From Oceanospirillum sp964342385 (GTDB taxonomy: Bacteria > Pseudomonadota > Gammaproteobacteria > Pseudomonadales > Halomonadaceae): a stretch of 64,000 nt of DNA. This document shows positions 44,799 to 53,705 of this stretch, piece by piece. The position numbers and the translations under genes were made by a program. Every line of letters starts with the position of its first letter. Within the stretch, counting starts at the first letter, position 1. The notes under the pieces were generated by a model. The model made no database searches, was not told the DNA's origin, and saw nothing but the letters and a program-made list of their open reading frames with translations. The DNA lies in the NCBI GenBank assembly GCA_964342385.1, contig CAYFGP010000008.1:1-64000 (forward strand), in the 5' to 3' direction.

Positions 44799-45327
44799 AG
44801 CCCCCTAAATACGACCTTCTAAATCAGCAGGTTACAGCACTTTTTTCGTGCCCTCCAGCATTTATGTCAAATTTGCGCATTTCATCTCTGATTATTGTCT
44901 TTTTAGACATTAAGAATAAAGAAAGTTGTTACTTTTCAATAAGATCGTGCTCTTTTACGACACTATAGAGCCAAAAAACTGATAACCGATTGATTTTAAT
45001 AAAAATTAATACCGTCAACCAAAAACCAACACAGAGGTTAACAGACGGCCCGATTTTCTAAAAAAGAATCCAGTTTTAGTGTTTTTTCCTGTTAGGCATG
45101 ATTTTGGTGACTTCACACCTGTTTCCAATGCGATCAAATATGCGATGACATCAGCTCTTGTTGTAGTCCGTTTATTATGGCCTGTTGAGTGATTTTACAC
45201 TTCTTCAATTCGTTGTTTTCCCCCGATGTTCTTCTGACGTTTTACTTTATCTCTCTATGCCAAAACTAAATTCGACATCGCATCTTTCCCCCTCCTAAAA
45301 AATCTCACCACATACAAACCGTTGACT
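44799..45327. other. 529-bp AT-rich stretch without a supported gene
   Basis: It lies between the CRISPR-like array and the operator region of the deaminase gene. It could act as a leader for the array if that is read from the right side, but nothing in it confirms this. Confidence 0.4.
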
Positions 45328-45371
45328 TTGTATAAAATATACAATTATTATGAATTGCATATTTTATACAT
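45322..45371 (+). promoter_or_regulatory. promoter region with two GntR-type operators, sites 3 and 4
   Basis: The perfect palindrome TTGTATAAAATATACAA (45328-45344) follows a -35-like TTGACT (45322-45327), so a bound repressor would cover the promoter spacer. A second, imperfect copy, TTGCATATTTTATACAT, lies at 45355-45371. These match the sites at 30847 and 32368. Confidence 0.7.
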
Positions 45372-45430
45372 GCAACCCTAAGGGCAGGACATCTCCCTCT
45401 GCCAACAACAAAATCAAGAGGCTACAAACC

Positions 45431-46345
45431 ATGAATGTAAATTGGACAGGCGTTTATCCAGCGGTTACCACTCAGTTCAATGCAGATGAATCGCTGAATC
45501 TGGAAGCGACCCAGCGTGTGATTGACAACCAGGTGAATGACGGTGTGAACGGCATTATCTGTCTGGGTACAGTAGGTGAGAACTGCTCGCTGTCTGCACA
45601 GGAAAAACGTCAGGTGATTAGCGCGGCTAAAGAAGTGATCAATGGTCGTGTACCTCTGATTGCCGGTACTGCTGAGACCACGACCCGTCAAGCTATCGAT
45701 TATGTGGCTGACGTACAGCAAATTGGTGCCGACGGCTGTATGGTGCTGCCGGGTATGGTGTATCAATCCAATGATCGTGAAGCAGTGACTCACTTCCAGT
45801 CCGTTGCCAATGCCAATCCTGATATGCCACTGATGATCTACAACAATCCGGTGTCTTACGGTGTCGATGTCAGCCTGGAGATGATGGACGAGCTGGCCAA
45901 GTGCGCCAATATTGTCGCGGTAAAAGAATCCACCACCGATACCCGTCGTATCACCGAACTGTATAACCGCTTTGATGACCGCTTTATTGTCTTCTCCGGT
46001 GTGGACGATATCGCGCTGGAATCTCTGATGCTGGGTGCCACCGGTTGGATCTCCGGTCTGACCAACGCCTTCCCGAAAGAATCCGTCACCATGTACAAGC
46101 TGGCTCAACAGGGTCGTTACGCTGAAGCCGTTGAGATCTATCGCTGGTTCCTGCCACTGCTGCGTCTGGACACTATCCCTACACTGGTTCAGTGCATCAA
46201 GCTGGCCGAGCAGGTATGTGGTCGCGGTTCCGAGGTAGTCCGTGCTCCCCGTCTGGCACTGACTGGTGAAGAGCGTGCTCAGGTGATTCAGCTGGTTGAG
46301 CATGCCATTGCCACTCGCCCTGATCTAAGCCGTTACGACGTTTAA
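45431..46345 (+). CDS. 1-pyrroline-4-hydroxy-2-carboxylate deaminase (DapA/NAL superfamily)
   Basis: The 304-residue TIM barrel starts at ATG 45431; the frame opens 27 codons earlier inside the operator region. It has the superfamily signatures GVNGIICLGTVGENCSLS (~residues 34-51), the catalytic Tyr in LMIYNNPVSYG and the Schiff-base Lys in ANIVAVKESTTDTRR (~residue 164). Dihydrodipicolinate synthase and related aldolases share these, but the shared operator, the neighbouring transporter and the hydroxyproline genes at 27.6-32 kb point to the HypD role: deaminating hydroxypyrroline carboxylate to 2-oxoglutarate semialdehyde. Confidence 0.82.
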   Translation: MNVNWTGVYPAVTTQFNADESLNLEATQRVIDNQVNDGVNGIICLGTVGENCSLSAQEKRQVISAAKEVINGRVPLIAGTAETTTRQAIDYVADVQQIGADGCMVLPGMVYQSNDREAVTHFQSVANANPDMPLMIYNNPVSYGVDVSLEMMDELAKCANIVAVKESTTDTRRITELYNRFDDRFIVFSGVDDIALESLMLGATGWISGLTNAFPKESVTMYKLAQQGRYAEAVEIYRWFLPLLRLDTIPTLVQCIKLAEQVCGRGSEVVRAPRLALTGEERAQVIQLVEHAIATRPDLSRYDV

Positions 46346-46620
46346 TACGTTTAGTCCCCTCGTAACACACGGTTTATGCGCTCTCTTCAGACGGCTACAG
46401 CTGCCCCTGTGTCTGAAGAAAATTATCTGAAGAGAGCCTCTCAAAGCAGCTGAAAATCAAACCAATCAACAAGAACAAGACACGCCACGATAAAGAGCAA
46501 AAATAAGGGCAATGCCGAGATAAACAGGCCAATGATATGGCACGACCCAGGCCTTTAAATGCATCAACTTCTATAAAAACCATATAAATCGCCACAACAA
46601 CAATAAGTAGGGCAATCGAT

Positions 46621-47715
46621 ATGAGCACCGCACTTAACCATTTTGTCAGCTTTCAGAATGTGCAAAAAACCTACGATGGCGACAATCTGGTCGTCAAAAA
46701 CTTTAATCTGGATATCGCTCAGGGTGAGTTTGTCACCATGCTTGGCCCCTCGGGTTCAGGTAAAACCACCTGTCTGATGATGCTGGCCGGTTTTGAAACC
46801 GCTACCCACGGCGAGATCTTTGTCGATGGCACCCCGGTCAATAATCTCGCACCCCATAAGCGGGATATCGGCATGGTGTTTCAGAACTACGCCCTTTTCC
46901 CTCATATGACCATCGCGGAGAACCTGGCCTTCCCACTGCAAGTACGCAAACTGCCTCAGTCCGTTATCGAAGAGAAGGTAAAAAAAGCGCTGGATATGAT
47001 CGAACTACCGCAAGTGGCAGGCCGCCGTCCCGGCCAGCTATCCGGTGGCCAGCAACAGCGTGTCGCCCTGGCACGGGCACTGGTATTTGAACCCAAGTTG
47101 GTACTGATGGATGAGCCTCTGGGTGCATTGGATAAACAGCTGCGCGAACAGATGCAGTATGAGATCAAACACCTACACGAAAAAATCGGTATCACCGTAC
47201 TCTATGTCACCCACGATCAGACCGAAGCCCTCACCATGTCGGATCGTATTGCGGTCTTTAATGAAGGTGTCGTACAGCAACTGGCCTCGCCAACTGAGCT
47301 GTATGAAAAACCGGCGAATTCCTTTGTTGCCCAGTTTATTGGCGAAAATAATAAACTGCCGGGCAAGGTGGCTCAGCTGGATAAAGAGCTCTGCGCGGTT
47401 AATGTTGGTAGTCAGCAGGTACGTGCTCTGCCGGTGAACATCTCCGCTAACGGTGACCACACCACCCTATCGATCCGCCCCGAGCGCATTATGCTCAACC
47501 CCTCTGAAAGCCAGTGTGATAACCGCTTTGATGCCGAAATTCTGGAGATGATATACCACGGTGATCACCTGCGTACCCGTGTGCAACTGATGGATCGAGA
47601 CGACTTTATTATCAAGGTGCCCAATGCCTCGGATCATATGGAGATTCGCACCGGGGATCGCGTTACTGTGGGCTGGCAGAGTCAGGATTGTCGGGCACTG
47701 GACGCTATCGCGTAG
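46621..47715 (+). CDS. ABC transporter ATP-binding protein (PotA type)
   Basis: A 364-residue importer ATPase with Walker A GPSGSGKTT (~residues 42-50), Q-loop MVFQNYALFPHM, signature LSGGQQQRVALARAL, Walker B LVLMDEPLGALD and the H-loop YVTHDQTEAL, followed by a C-terminal TOBE-type regulatory domain. AGGG precedes the ATG. The two permease genes follow closely. With the distant binding protein at 32545 it would form a complete importer for hydroxyproline or a related nitrogen compound. Confidence 0.92.
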   Translation: MSTALNHFVSFQNVQKTYDGDNLVVKNFNLDIAQGEFVTMLGPSGSGKTTCLMMLAGFETATHGEIFVDGTPVNNLAPHKRDIGMVFQNYALFPHMTIAENLAFPLQVRKLPQSVIEEKVKKALDMIELPQVAGRRPGQLSGGQQQRVALARALVFEPKLVLMDEPLGALDKQLREQMQYEIKHLHEKIGITVLYVTHDQTEALTMSDRIAVFNEGVVQQLASPTELYEKPANSFVAQFIGENNKLPGKVAQLDKELCAVNVGSQQVRALPVNISANGDHTTLSIRPERIMLNPSESQCDNRFDAEILEMIYHGDHLRTRVQLMDRDDFIIKVPNASDHMEIRTGDRVTVGWQSQDCRALDAIA

Positions 47716-47726
47716 GAGGACTGACC

Positions 47727-49091
47727 ATGACACAAAACACCTCCAATGTGGCTCTAGTGGGTCCTGCTGCTATCGCTGAAAACCATATTAACAGTGGCTC
47801 AAATGACTCCAGCCCAGATAGTCAAAAGGCTCCTGAGCAGAGGATCCGCCAACAAAGCCTAAAACAACAACTGCAAAAGGCAGAGCGCCGTAACCGTATT
47901 CGAGCCTTTCTATTAGTCGTACCACTGCTGCTATTTATCGGTATTACCTTTGTGCTGCCCATCAGCAATATGCTTTATCGCAGTATCGATAACCCGCTAA
48001 TTTCTGAGAAACTGCCGCAAACCGTTAGCGCTCTGGAAGAGTGGCAGTTTGACGGTCTACCGCCAGAAAGTGCTTATCAGGCGCTGGCCCTGGAACTGGT
48101 CACCCTACATAACAATAAGGACCTGGCCAAGGTTGCCAGCCGACTTAATATTGAACAATCCGGTATGCGCAGCCTGATGACCCGCTCAGGCCGTAAGCTC
48201 AATAAGGCATTTAACTCAGGCACTGAGATTGCCAGCTATCCAGCCATTGAGGTGAAAGCTGCAGTCATCAAAGCAGATAAACGCTGGGGGCAGCAGAAAT
48301 ACTGGGCCAGTATCAAAAATCTGAGTGGTCGCTTCACCCTGAGCTACTATCTGGCTGCGCTTGATCTCAGATACGATGAAAACGGTGATATCGTTTCCCA
48401 GCCGGAAAACCGTCAGATCTATGTCCCTCTGCTGCTGAAAACCCTGGGTATGTCCCTGCTGATCACTGTCGTATGCCTGGTTCTGGGTTATCCCGTGGCT
48501 TATCTGCTGGCGACGCTGCCGGATCGTCACTCCAATCTGCTGATGATTATGGTGCTGCTTCCGTTCTGGACCTCGCTGCTAGTCCGCACCACCTCATGGA
48601 TCGTATTGCTGCAAACGGAAGGTGTAGTGAATGATGTGCTGATCGCTTCGGGCCTGATCTCGGAAAGAATCCAGATGGTGCACAATATGTTTGGCACCGT
48701 GGTTGCCATGAGTCATATTCTGCTGCCGTTTATGATTCTGCCACTGTATAGCGTGATGAAAAGTATCTCGCCCAGCTATATGCGTGCCGCCCGCTCACTG
48801 GGTGCGACGCCTGCCCATGCCTTTATCAAGGTTTATATGCCACAGACCCTACCGGGTATCGGAGCCGGAGCCCTGCTGACCTTTATTTTGTCCATCGGCT
48901 TCTATATCACTCCGGCATTGGTGGGTGGTCGCAGTGGTCAAATGATCTCCAACTTTATCGCTTATCACATGCAAACCTCTTTGAACTGGGGCATGGCCGC
49001 AGCCCTGGGTGGCATTCTGTTAGCCGTCGTACTGCTGCTGTATGTACTGTATAACCGCCTGGCCGGCATTAACACTCTGACTGCGAGGTAA
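47727..49091 (+). CDS. ABC transporter permease with large periplasmic insert
   Basis: ATG 47727 follows AGGAGGA; the frame opens 13 codons earlier within the ATPase gene. The 454-residue PotB-type permease has a ~55-residue basic cytoplasmic N-terminus, a first membrane helix (FLLVVPLLLFIGITFVLPIS), then about 170 residues of soluble sequence before the remaining helices, and an EAA loop AARSLGATPAHAFIKVYMPQTLPG. Ordinary PotB proteins are ~280 residues, so the insert is notable. It overlaps nothing and is followed 5 bp later by the second permease. Confidence 0.9.
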   Translation: MTQNTSNVALVGPAAIAENHINSGSNDSSPDSQKAPEQRIRQQSLKQQLQKAERRNRIRAFLLVVPLLLFIGITFVLPISNMLYRSIDNPLISEKLPQTVSALEEWQFDGLPPESAYQALALELVTLHNNKDLAKVASRLNIEQSGMRSLMTRSGRKLNKAFNSGTEIASYPAIEVKAAVIKADKRWGQQKYWASIKNLSGRFTLSYYLAALDLRYDENGDIVSQPENRQIYVPLLLKTLGMSLLITVVCLVLGYPVAYLLATLPDRHSNLLMIMVLLPFWTSLLVRTTSWIVLLQTEGVVNDVLIASGLISERIQMVHNMFGTVVAMSHILLPFMILPLYSVMKSISPSYMRAARSLGATPAHAFIKVYMPQTLPGIGAGALLTFILSIGFYITPALVGGRSGQMISNFIAYHMQTSLNWGMAAALGGILLAVVLLLYVLYNRLAGINTLTAR

Positions 49092-49096
49092 GCCCG

Positions 49097-49945
49097 ATGT
49101 CTTTACCCAGCTATTGCACTCCACTGGAAAAACTCGGCTTTTACACCTTCCGCTTCTTCTGTGCGGCGGTACTGCTATTTTTGATTATTCCGGTGCTGAT
49201 CATTATCCCACTGTCCTTTAATGCCGAGCCCTACTTCTCCTTTACTGAGGGCATGTTAACCCTGAATCTGGAGGCATTTTCCCTGCGCTGGTATCAGGAT
49301 ATGGTGAGCAACCCCCAGTGGGTTAACGCGCTGAAGAACAGTGTCGTAATCGCCACTGCTTCCACCTTTATTGCGACTACTCTCGGCACTGTGGCTGCAC
49401 TGGGCCTGTCGCGCCACAATATGCCACTGCGCAATCTGGTGATGGCGGTTCTGATCTCACCGATGATCGTACCTGTGATTATTGCCGCAGCCGGGATGTA
49501 CTTCTTCTATACGGAGCTGAATCTGGCACAAACCTTCTGGGGCGTGATTCTGGCCCATGCGGTATTGGGCACACCGTTTGTGGTGATCACCGTTACGGCC
49601 ACGTTGGCCGGATTCGATAACAGCCTGGTGCGGGCCGCTCATAATCTGGGTGCATCCCCCACCTATACCTTCTTTAAAGTCACCATGCCCCTGATTCGTC
49701 CCGGTGTGATCTCCGGCGGTTTGTTCTCCTTTGGTACATCGTTTGATGAAGTCGTTGTGGTGATGTTTATTACCAATGTGGAGCAACGCACCGTGCCCCG
49801 TCAGATGTGGTCCGGTATTCGTGAACAGATCAGCCCGACGATTTTGGCCGTAGCAACACTATTAGTGGTTTTCTCGGTACTGCTGCTGATTGCCCTGGAA
49901 CTGCTGCGCCGTCGTAATGCCAGAATGCGAGGCATTCGAGAGTGA
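49097..49945 (+). CDS. ABC transporter permease (PotC type)
   Basis: The 282-residue protein has six predicted helices (FFCAAVLLFLIIPVLIIIPLSF at the N-terminus) and an EAA loop RAAHNLGASPTYTFFKVTMPLIRPG (~residues 177-201). The C-terminus ends in a basic cytoplasmic tail (LLRRRNARMRGIRE). It begins five bases after the first permease stop, so the three genes form one unit. The partner ATPase is at 46621. Confidence 0.92.
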   Translation: MSLPSYCTPLEKLGFYTFRFFCAAVLLFLIIPVLIIIPLSFNAEPYFSFTEGMLTLNLEAFSLRWYQDMVSNPQWVNALKNSVVIATASTFIATTLGTVAALGLSRHNMPLRNLVMAVLISPMIVPVIIAAAGMYFFYTELNLAQTFWGVILAHAVLGTPFVVITVTATLAGFDNSLVRAAHNLGASPTYTFFKVTMPLIRPGVISGGLFSFGTSFDEVVVVMFITNVEQRTVPRQMWSGIREQISPTILAVATLLVVFSVLLLIALELLRRRNARMRGIRE

Positions 49946-50304
49946 TAACCAAAAGACAGCTTGTTAAAAGAGATTAAACGGTGATCGTTAGAAGGAAATT
50001 GTTGCTGTAGCACTGTCGTTACACGTCGAGACCTCTGGTTTCATCAGGATCTCCATCACCTGCTTGCCAGAGTTGGCTGCCTTCGGGCAGCCTTTTTTGC
50101 ACCAGTCCATCTGATATATGGATATGACATAAGGCCATCATGACAGTAGCCGCTTATTATTCCAATCGAACCGTTGACCACCCAGTCTGTCATCTAGCTA
50201 TGGCAAGGTTTCGTCCTAAAGCAATTTTCTCATGCACTTGGATAAATGTTTTAAAGAATGTGTTTTCGATAGAGTGGGCTTAGATAGGATGAGGCACTGC
50301 GGTA
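49946..50304. other. 359-bp gap after the importer operon
   Basis: Apart from the terminator at 50075 no feature is evident. Confidence 0.5.
50075..50098 (+). terminator. importer operon terminator
   Basis: GGCTGCC (50075-50081), UUCG tetraloop, GGCAGCC (50086-50092), then TTTTTT. A canonical strong terminator. Confidence 0.95.
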
Positions 50305-50820
50305 ATGAGATTTAGAGCATGGTTATTAAAATGGGGTGTGAGTCTCTGGCCACCACTATTGGGCGCAGGGATTCGAGTTGAACAGCTGGACAGTGATTTT
50401 AAATTTGCTCGAGTGCGAATGAAACTCCGCTGGTTTAACCAGAATCATATGGGCAAGCATTTTGGTGGCTCCCTTTATGCGATGACTGATCCCTTTTATG
50501 TCCTGATGGTATCGGAAAGGCTTGGTAAGGATTATGTAGTTTGGGACAAGACGGCGTCTATCGACTATATAAAACCCGGTGATTCTACTGTATGGGCTGA
50601 GTTTCGCTTGCCTCAGGGCTTTCTGGATAAAGTAAAAGCCAATACCCAAAATGGTGCGAAGTACCTGCCCGAATTTGATGTGTTGATTAAGAATGACTCA
50701 GGGGATGTGGTGGCGCGAGTTAAGAGAACCATCTATATCCGGCGCAAACAGAGCCTGCACAAGACTCAAGCTGCGCCGGAGAACAAACAAGGTCAGATAA
50801 TAGACTCGGCCATATCCTGA
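50305..50820 (+). CDS. DUF4442 hot-dog-fold protein (thioesterase-like)
   Basis: A 171-residue protein of the DUF4442 group: WFNQNHMGKHFGGSLYAMTDPFYVLMVSERLGKDYVVWDKTASIDYIKPG (~residues 43-92) contains the core helix and strands of a single hot-dog fold, as in acyl-CoA thioesterases. Family members are presumed to act on acyl-CoA or acyl-ACP thioesters. GAGG precedes the ATG. Its last 28 bp overlap the end of the convergent ABC ATPase gene, an unusually tight arrangement. Confidence 0.8.
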   Translation: MRFRAWLLKWGVSLWPPLLGAGIRVEQLDSDFKFARVRMKLRWFNQNHMGKHFGGSLYAMTDPFYVLMVSERLGKDYVVWDKTASIDYIKPGDSTVWAEFRLPQGFLDKVKANTQNGAKYLPEFDVLIKNDSGDVVARVKRTIYIRRKQSLHKTQAAPENKQGQIIDSAIS

Positions 50821-51866
50821 TCGTGTTGTTTAAACAGAATCAGGTGATCCGCTTTTACCTGGATTCGAACTTCGTCACCTACAGCGTATTCCGCATGGCT
50901 GTTAAACAGGGACTCCACAATCAGGCCTGAAGGCAGTCTTAAACGATACAGAATAGAAGAACCGGCAAAGGTGGATTGTTCAACAATAGCTTTAATGCTG
51001 CCCTCCGGGCATTCCACAATATCATCCGGGCGCAGCAAGACATCAACCTTGGTGCCGTCATCCCACGGATAAGCGCGATTGCCGGAAATTGGGCCAATTT
51101 CGGTATTCACACGGTCATGGCCTGATAGCGTACCGGGAATAAAATAACCCTGACCGACAAAGTTCGCGACAAAGCGGTTACGGGGTTCGTGGTACAGATT
51201 ATATGGCGTATCCCACTGCTGCAGATGGCCCTGATTTAAAACACCGACATAATCCGCCATAGCAAAGGCTTCGGTTTGATCATGGGTCACCAGTACACCG
51301 CTGATACCCAGACTCTTCAGGATACGGCGCACTTCCAAACCCAGGTGTTTTCTTAGTTCGAAATCCAGGTTGGAAAAAGGCTCATCCAACAGGATCATCT
51401 GTGGACGTGGCGCCAGTGCCCGCGCCAATGCTACCCTTTGCTGCTGACCACCAGACAGCTCATGGGGATAACGATCCACCAGCTCACGCATGCTGACAAG
51501 CTCCAGCATCTCCATGACTCGATCCTGCTGCTCACGCTTAGCCAACTTGCGCAGGCCAAAGGCGATATTTTCGCCAATGGTCAGATGAGGGAAGAGGGCA
51601 TAATCCTGAAACACCATGCCGATACGGCGCTCTTCCGGCTGTACCTGAGTGTCTGGCGCCGAGATCACATTGTCATTGAGTTTAATATTGCCCGCATAAA
51701 CAGGGTCAAAGCCGGCAATCGTACGCAACAGGGTGGTTTTACCGCAGCCACTGGGGCCGAGCAAACAACAGATATCACCCTGGTTTAAGGAGAAAGAGAT
51801 ATCCTGAGTGATGACCAGTTGATCATAGCGACACTCAATGCCTTCAACCTGGAGTAGCGTACTCAT
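50793..51866 (-). CDS. lone ABC transporter ATP-binding protein (FbpC/PotA type)
   Basis: ATG 51866 follows AAGGA; the frame opens 17 codons earlier. The 357-residue protein has Walker A GPSGCGKTT, signature LSGGQQQRVALARAL, Walker B MILLDEPFSNLD and VTHDQTEAFAM, then a TOBE domain (DVLLRPDDIVECPEGS...). The layout fits ferric-iron or small-molecule importers of the FbpC kind, but no permease or binding protein is adjacent. It overlaps the DUF4442 gene tail-to-tail. It may serve a permease elsewhere. Confidence 0.85.
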   Translation of the reverse strand: MSTLLQVEGIECRYDQLVITQDISFSLNQGDICCLLGPSGCGKTTLLRTIAGFDPVYAGNIKLNDNVISAPDTQVQPEERRIGMVFQDYALFPHLTIGENIAFGLRKLAKREQQDRVMEMLELVSMRELVDRYPHELSGGQQQRVALARALAPRPQMILLDEPFSNLDFELRKHLGLEVRRILKSLGISGVLVTHDQTEAFAMADYVGVLNQGHLQQWDTPYNLYHEPRNRFVANFVGQGYFIPGTLSGHDRVNTEIGPISGNRAYPWDDGTKVDVLLRPDDIVECPEGSIKAIVEQSTFAGSSILYRLRLPSGLIVESLFNSHAEYAVGDEVRIQVKADHLILFKQHDQDMAESII

Positions 51867-51924
51867 AAATGGGGTCCTTGTTTCTGTTCTATAGCGACAA
51901 TACAAACTTACGGCCACAAAAAAA

Positions 51925-51946
51925 CCCAGCTATAAGCTGGGCCTTT
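51925..51946 (+). terminator. hairpin between argF and ABC ATPase
   Basis: CCCAGCT (51925-51931) pairs with AGCTGGG (51935-51941) and A/T runs flank both sides. On the minus strand it can terminate argF before the ABC ATPase gene, although both lie on that strand. Confidence 0.7.
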
Positions 51947-51971
51947 TTAATACCTTACATGCTTATCACGA

Positions 51972-52886
51972 CTAATTCTCAATTCTGCCTAGAATCAGGA
52001 ATTCAAGCAAGGCTTTCTGTGCATGTAAACGGTTACCCGCTTCCTGCCATACTACGGAACGCTCATCGTCCAGCATATCTTCGCTGATCTCTTCACCACG
52101 GTGTGCAGGTAAACAGTGCATAAACAGCGCATCAGAAGCAGCGGTATTCATCAGAGCAGGGCTGATCTGATAACCGGCAAAGGCTTTTTCACGCTCAGCC
52201 TGTTCCTCTTCCTGGCCCATAGAGGCCCAAACATCGGTCACAACCAGGTGAGAATCTTTAACCGCTTCTTCTGGTGTACGTACCAGAGTAATACGATCTT
52301 TGTTGGCTTCCATCAGTTCTGGCATAGGGTCGAAACCCTCTGGGCAAGCGATATTCAGATGGAAGTCAAACTGACGTGCTGCATTAATATAGGAGTGGCA
52401 CATATTGTTGCCATCACCAATCCAAGCCACAGTCTTGCCTTTGATGCTGCCGCGCAGCTCAACAAAGGTCTGTACGTCGGCCAGCAGCTGACATGGGTGA
52501 TAATCATCGGTTAGTGCATTAATAACCGGGATACTGGAGTATTCAGCAAAGCGCTCAACTGTCGCATGATCGAAGGTTCGGATCATCACCGCATCAATCA
52601 TTTCGGACAATACACGTGCACTGTCTTCTACCGGCTCACCGCGACCCAGTTGGGTGTCGCGAGAGGACAGAAAGATGGCACTGCCACCGAATTGAGTCAT
52701 GCCGGCCTCAAAAGAGACACGGGTACGGGTCGATGATTTTTCAAAAATCATACCCAACACTTTGTTTTTCAGGGGCTCGTAGATCTCCCCTGCTTTCAGG
52801 CCTTTTTTAATAGTAATAGCCCGGTCAATCACATAATCCAGTTCATCTGGCGTCAAATCCAGAAGGGTTAAAAAATGTCTTGCCAT
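51972..52886 (-). CDS. argF: ornithine carbamoyltransferase
   Basis: The 304-residue enzyme makes citrulline from ornithine and carbamoyl phosphate. The carbamoyl phosphate motif SSTRTR is at residues 51-56, HPCQ at 130-133, and the ornithine-site MHCLPAHRG near residue 262; all are intact. Length is normal for the trimeric anabolic form. Together with argG at 56747 it covers two consecutive steps of arginine synthesis, as in Pseudomonas synteny. A perfect 14-bp hairpin lies in its leader, 18 bp before the start. Confidence 0.96.
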   Translation of the reverse strand: MARHFLTLLDLTPDELDYVIDRAITIKKGLKAGEIYEPLKNKVLGMIFEKSSTRTRVSFEAGMTQFGGSAIFLSSRDTQLGRGEPVEDSARVLSEMIDAVMIRTFDHATVERFAEYSSIPVINALTDDYHPCQLLADVQTFVELRGSIKGKTVAWIGDGNNMCHSYINAARQFDFHLNIACPEGFDPMPELMEANKDRITLVRTPEEAVKDSHLVVTDVWASMGQEEEQAEREKAFAGYQISPALMNTAASDALFMHCLPAHRGEEISEDMLDDERSVVWQEAGNRLHAQKALLEFLILGRIEN

Positions 52887-52903
52887 GATATTTCCCTGAA
52901 ATA

Positions 52904-52934
52904 GAAACGGCAGCTTAAAATAAGCTGCCGTTTC
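52904..52934 (-). promoter_or_regulatory. perfect 14-bp hairpin in the argF leader
   Basis: GAAACGGCAGCTTA (52904-52917) pairs exactly with TAAGCTGCCGTTTC (52921-52934) across a 3-nt loop. It ends 18 bp upstream of the argF start codon, so it is transcribed in the leader. No T run follows on the argF side, so it is not an ordinary terminator; it may control translation or mRNA stability. Confidence 0.6.
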
Positions 52935-53194
52935 GGGACCAAAAAATCAAAGCTATAGATAAATAGTTAGGCTGTCAACGACAATTCTATGAACATGCGG
53001 CCAAACCTGTCTTTTACAGGCAAAATTAAACGAAAGGAGAAGGTCGCTGAAAGACAAGTAGTGAAAAAAGTTAGTTCTCACCCTTGAATTCCCACCATTA
53101 AGACTTCATTTTTCTGATAAGCACGTTAAAATTGACCATATTACTCGGTTAATATCCTTAACCGGTTTTTGCCGTTATATCAAAGGGTTCAATA

Positions 53195-53524
53195 ATGAGC
53201 ACAACCATCGATACCATCAAAGAACAGATTAGCAACAATCCGATCCTGCTGTACATGAAGGGTAACCCTCAAATGCCTCAGTGTGGTTTCTCCTCTCAGG
53301 CAGTACAGGCGCTGATGGCGTGTGGTGAGAAATTTGCCTTTGTAAACATTCTGGATAACCCAGATATCCGTGCTGAACTGCCTAAGTACGCGAATTGGCC
53401 AACCTTCCCTCAGCTATGGGTTAACGGTGAGCTGGTGGGTGGTTGTGACATCATCGTAGAGATGTACCAATCCGGTGAACTGCAGACGCTGATTACTGAA
53501 GCATCTGCTAACGCGGCATCCTGA
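53195..53524 (+). CDS. grxD: monothiol glutaredoxin Grx4
   Basis: A 109-residue protein with the CGFS active site at Cys30 (PQMPQCGFSSQ), typical of glutaredoxins that carry or transfer [2Fe-2S] clusters, and the cis-Pro/GSH-binding motif NWPTFPQLWVNGELVGGCD (~residues 68-86). There is no N-terminal extension. It lies between argF and the peroxiredoxin gene, the same neighbourhood as in Pseudomonas. AAAGGG precedes the ATG. Confidence 0.95.
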   Translation: MSTTIDTIKEQISNNPILLYMKGNPQMPQCGFSSQAVQALMACGEKFAFVNILDNPDIRAELPKYANWPTFPQLWVNGELVGGCDIIVEMYQSGELQTLITEASANAAS

Positions 53525-53705
53525 TTTTCTGAGGGTTAATGACGCGTTACTTAATATGCTAAATTAATCCTCAACAAATTAGACTAACTGGCTATAATTG
53601 AGGGGTTTCTAAAGCATGGAAACCCAGTTTATCTCTGGTTAGTTTATCGGCGCAGTGCCGAAACTAATTTTACTGTGAACTACCCCAATGATTGGAGAAT
53701 GACAA

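Noticed and set aside
44799..45327. Search for a tracrRNA anti-repeat or small cas gene beside the CRISPR-like array
   Set aside because: No segment complementary to the repeat beyond short chance matches, and no coding frame of useful length.
46395..46628. 77-residue hydrophobic frame on the minus strand between the deaminase and importer genes
   Set aside because: It overlaps the ATPase start, runs against the operon and has no family likeness or clear ribosome site; the hydrophobic start may be chance.
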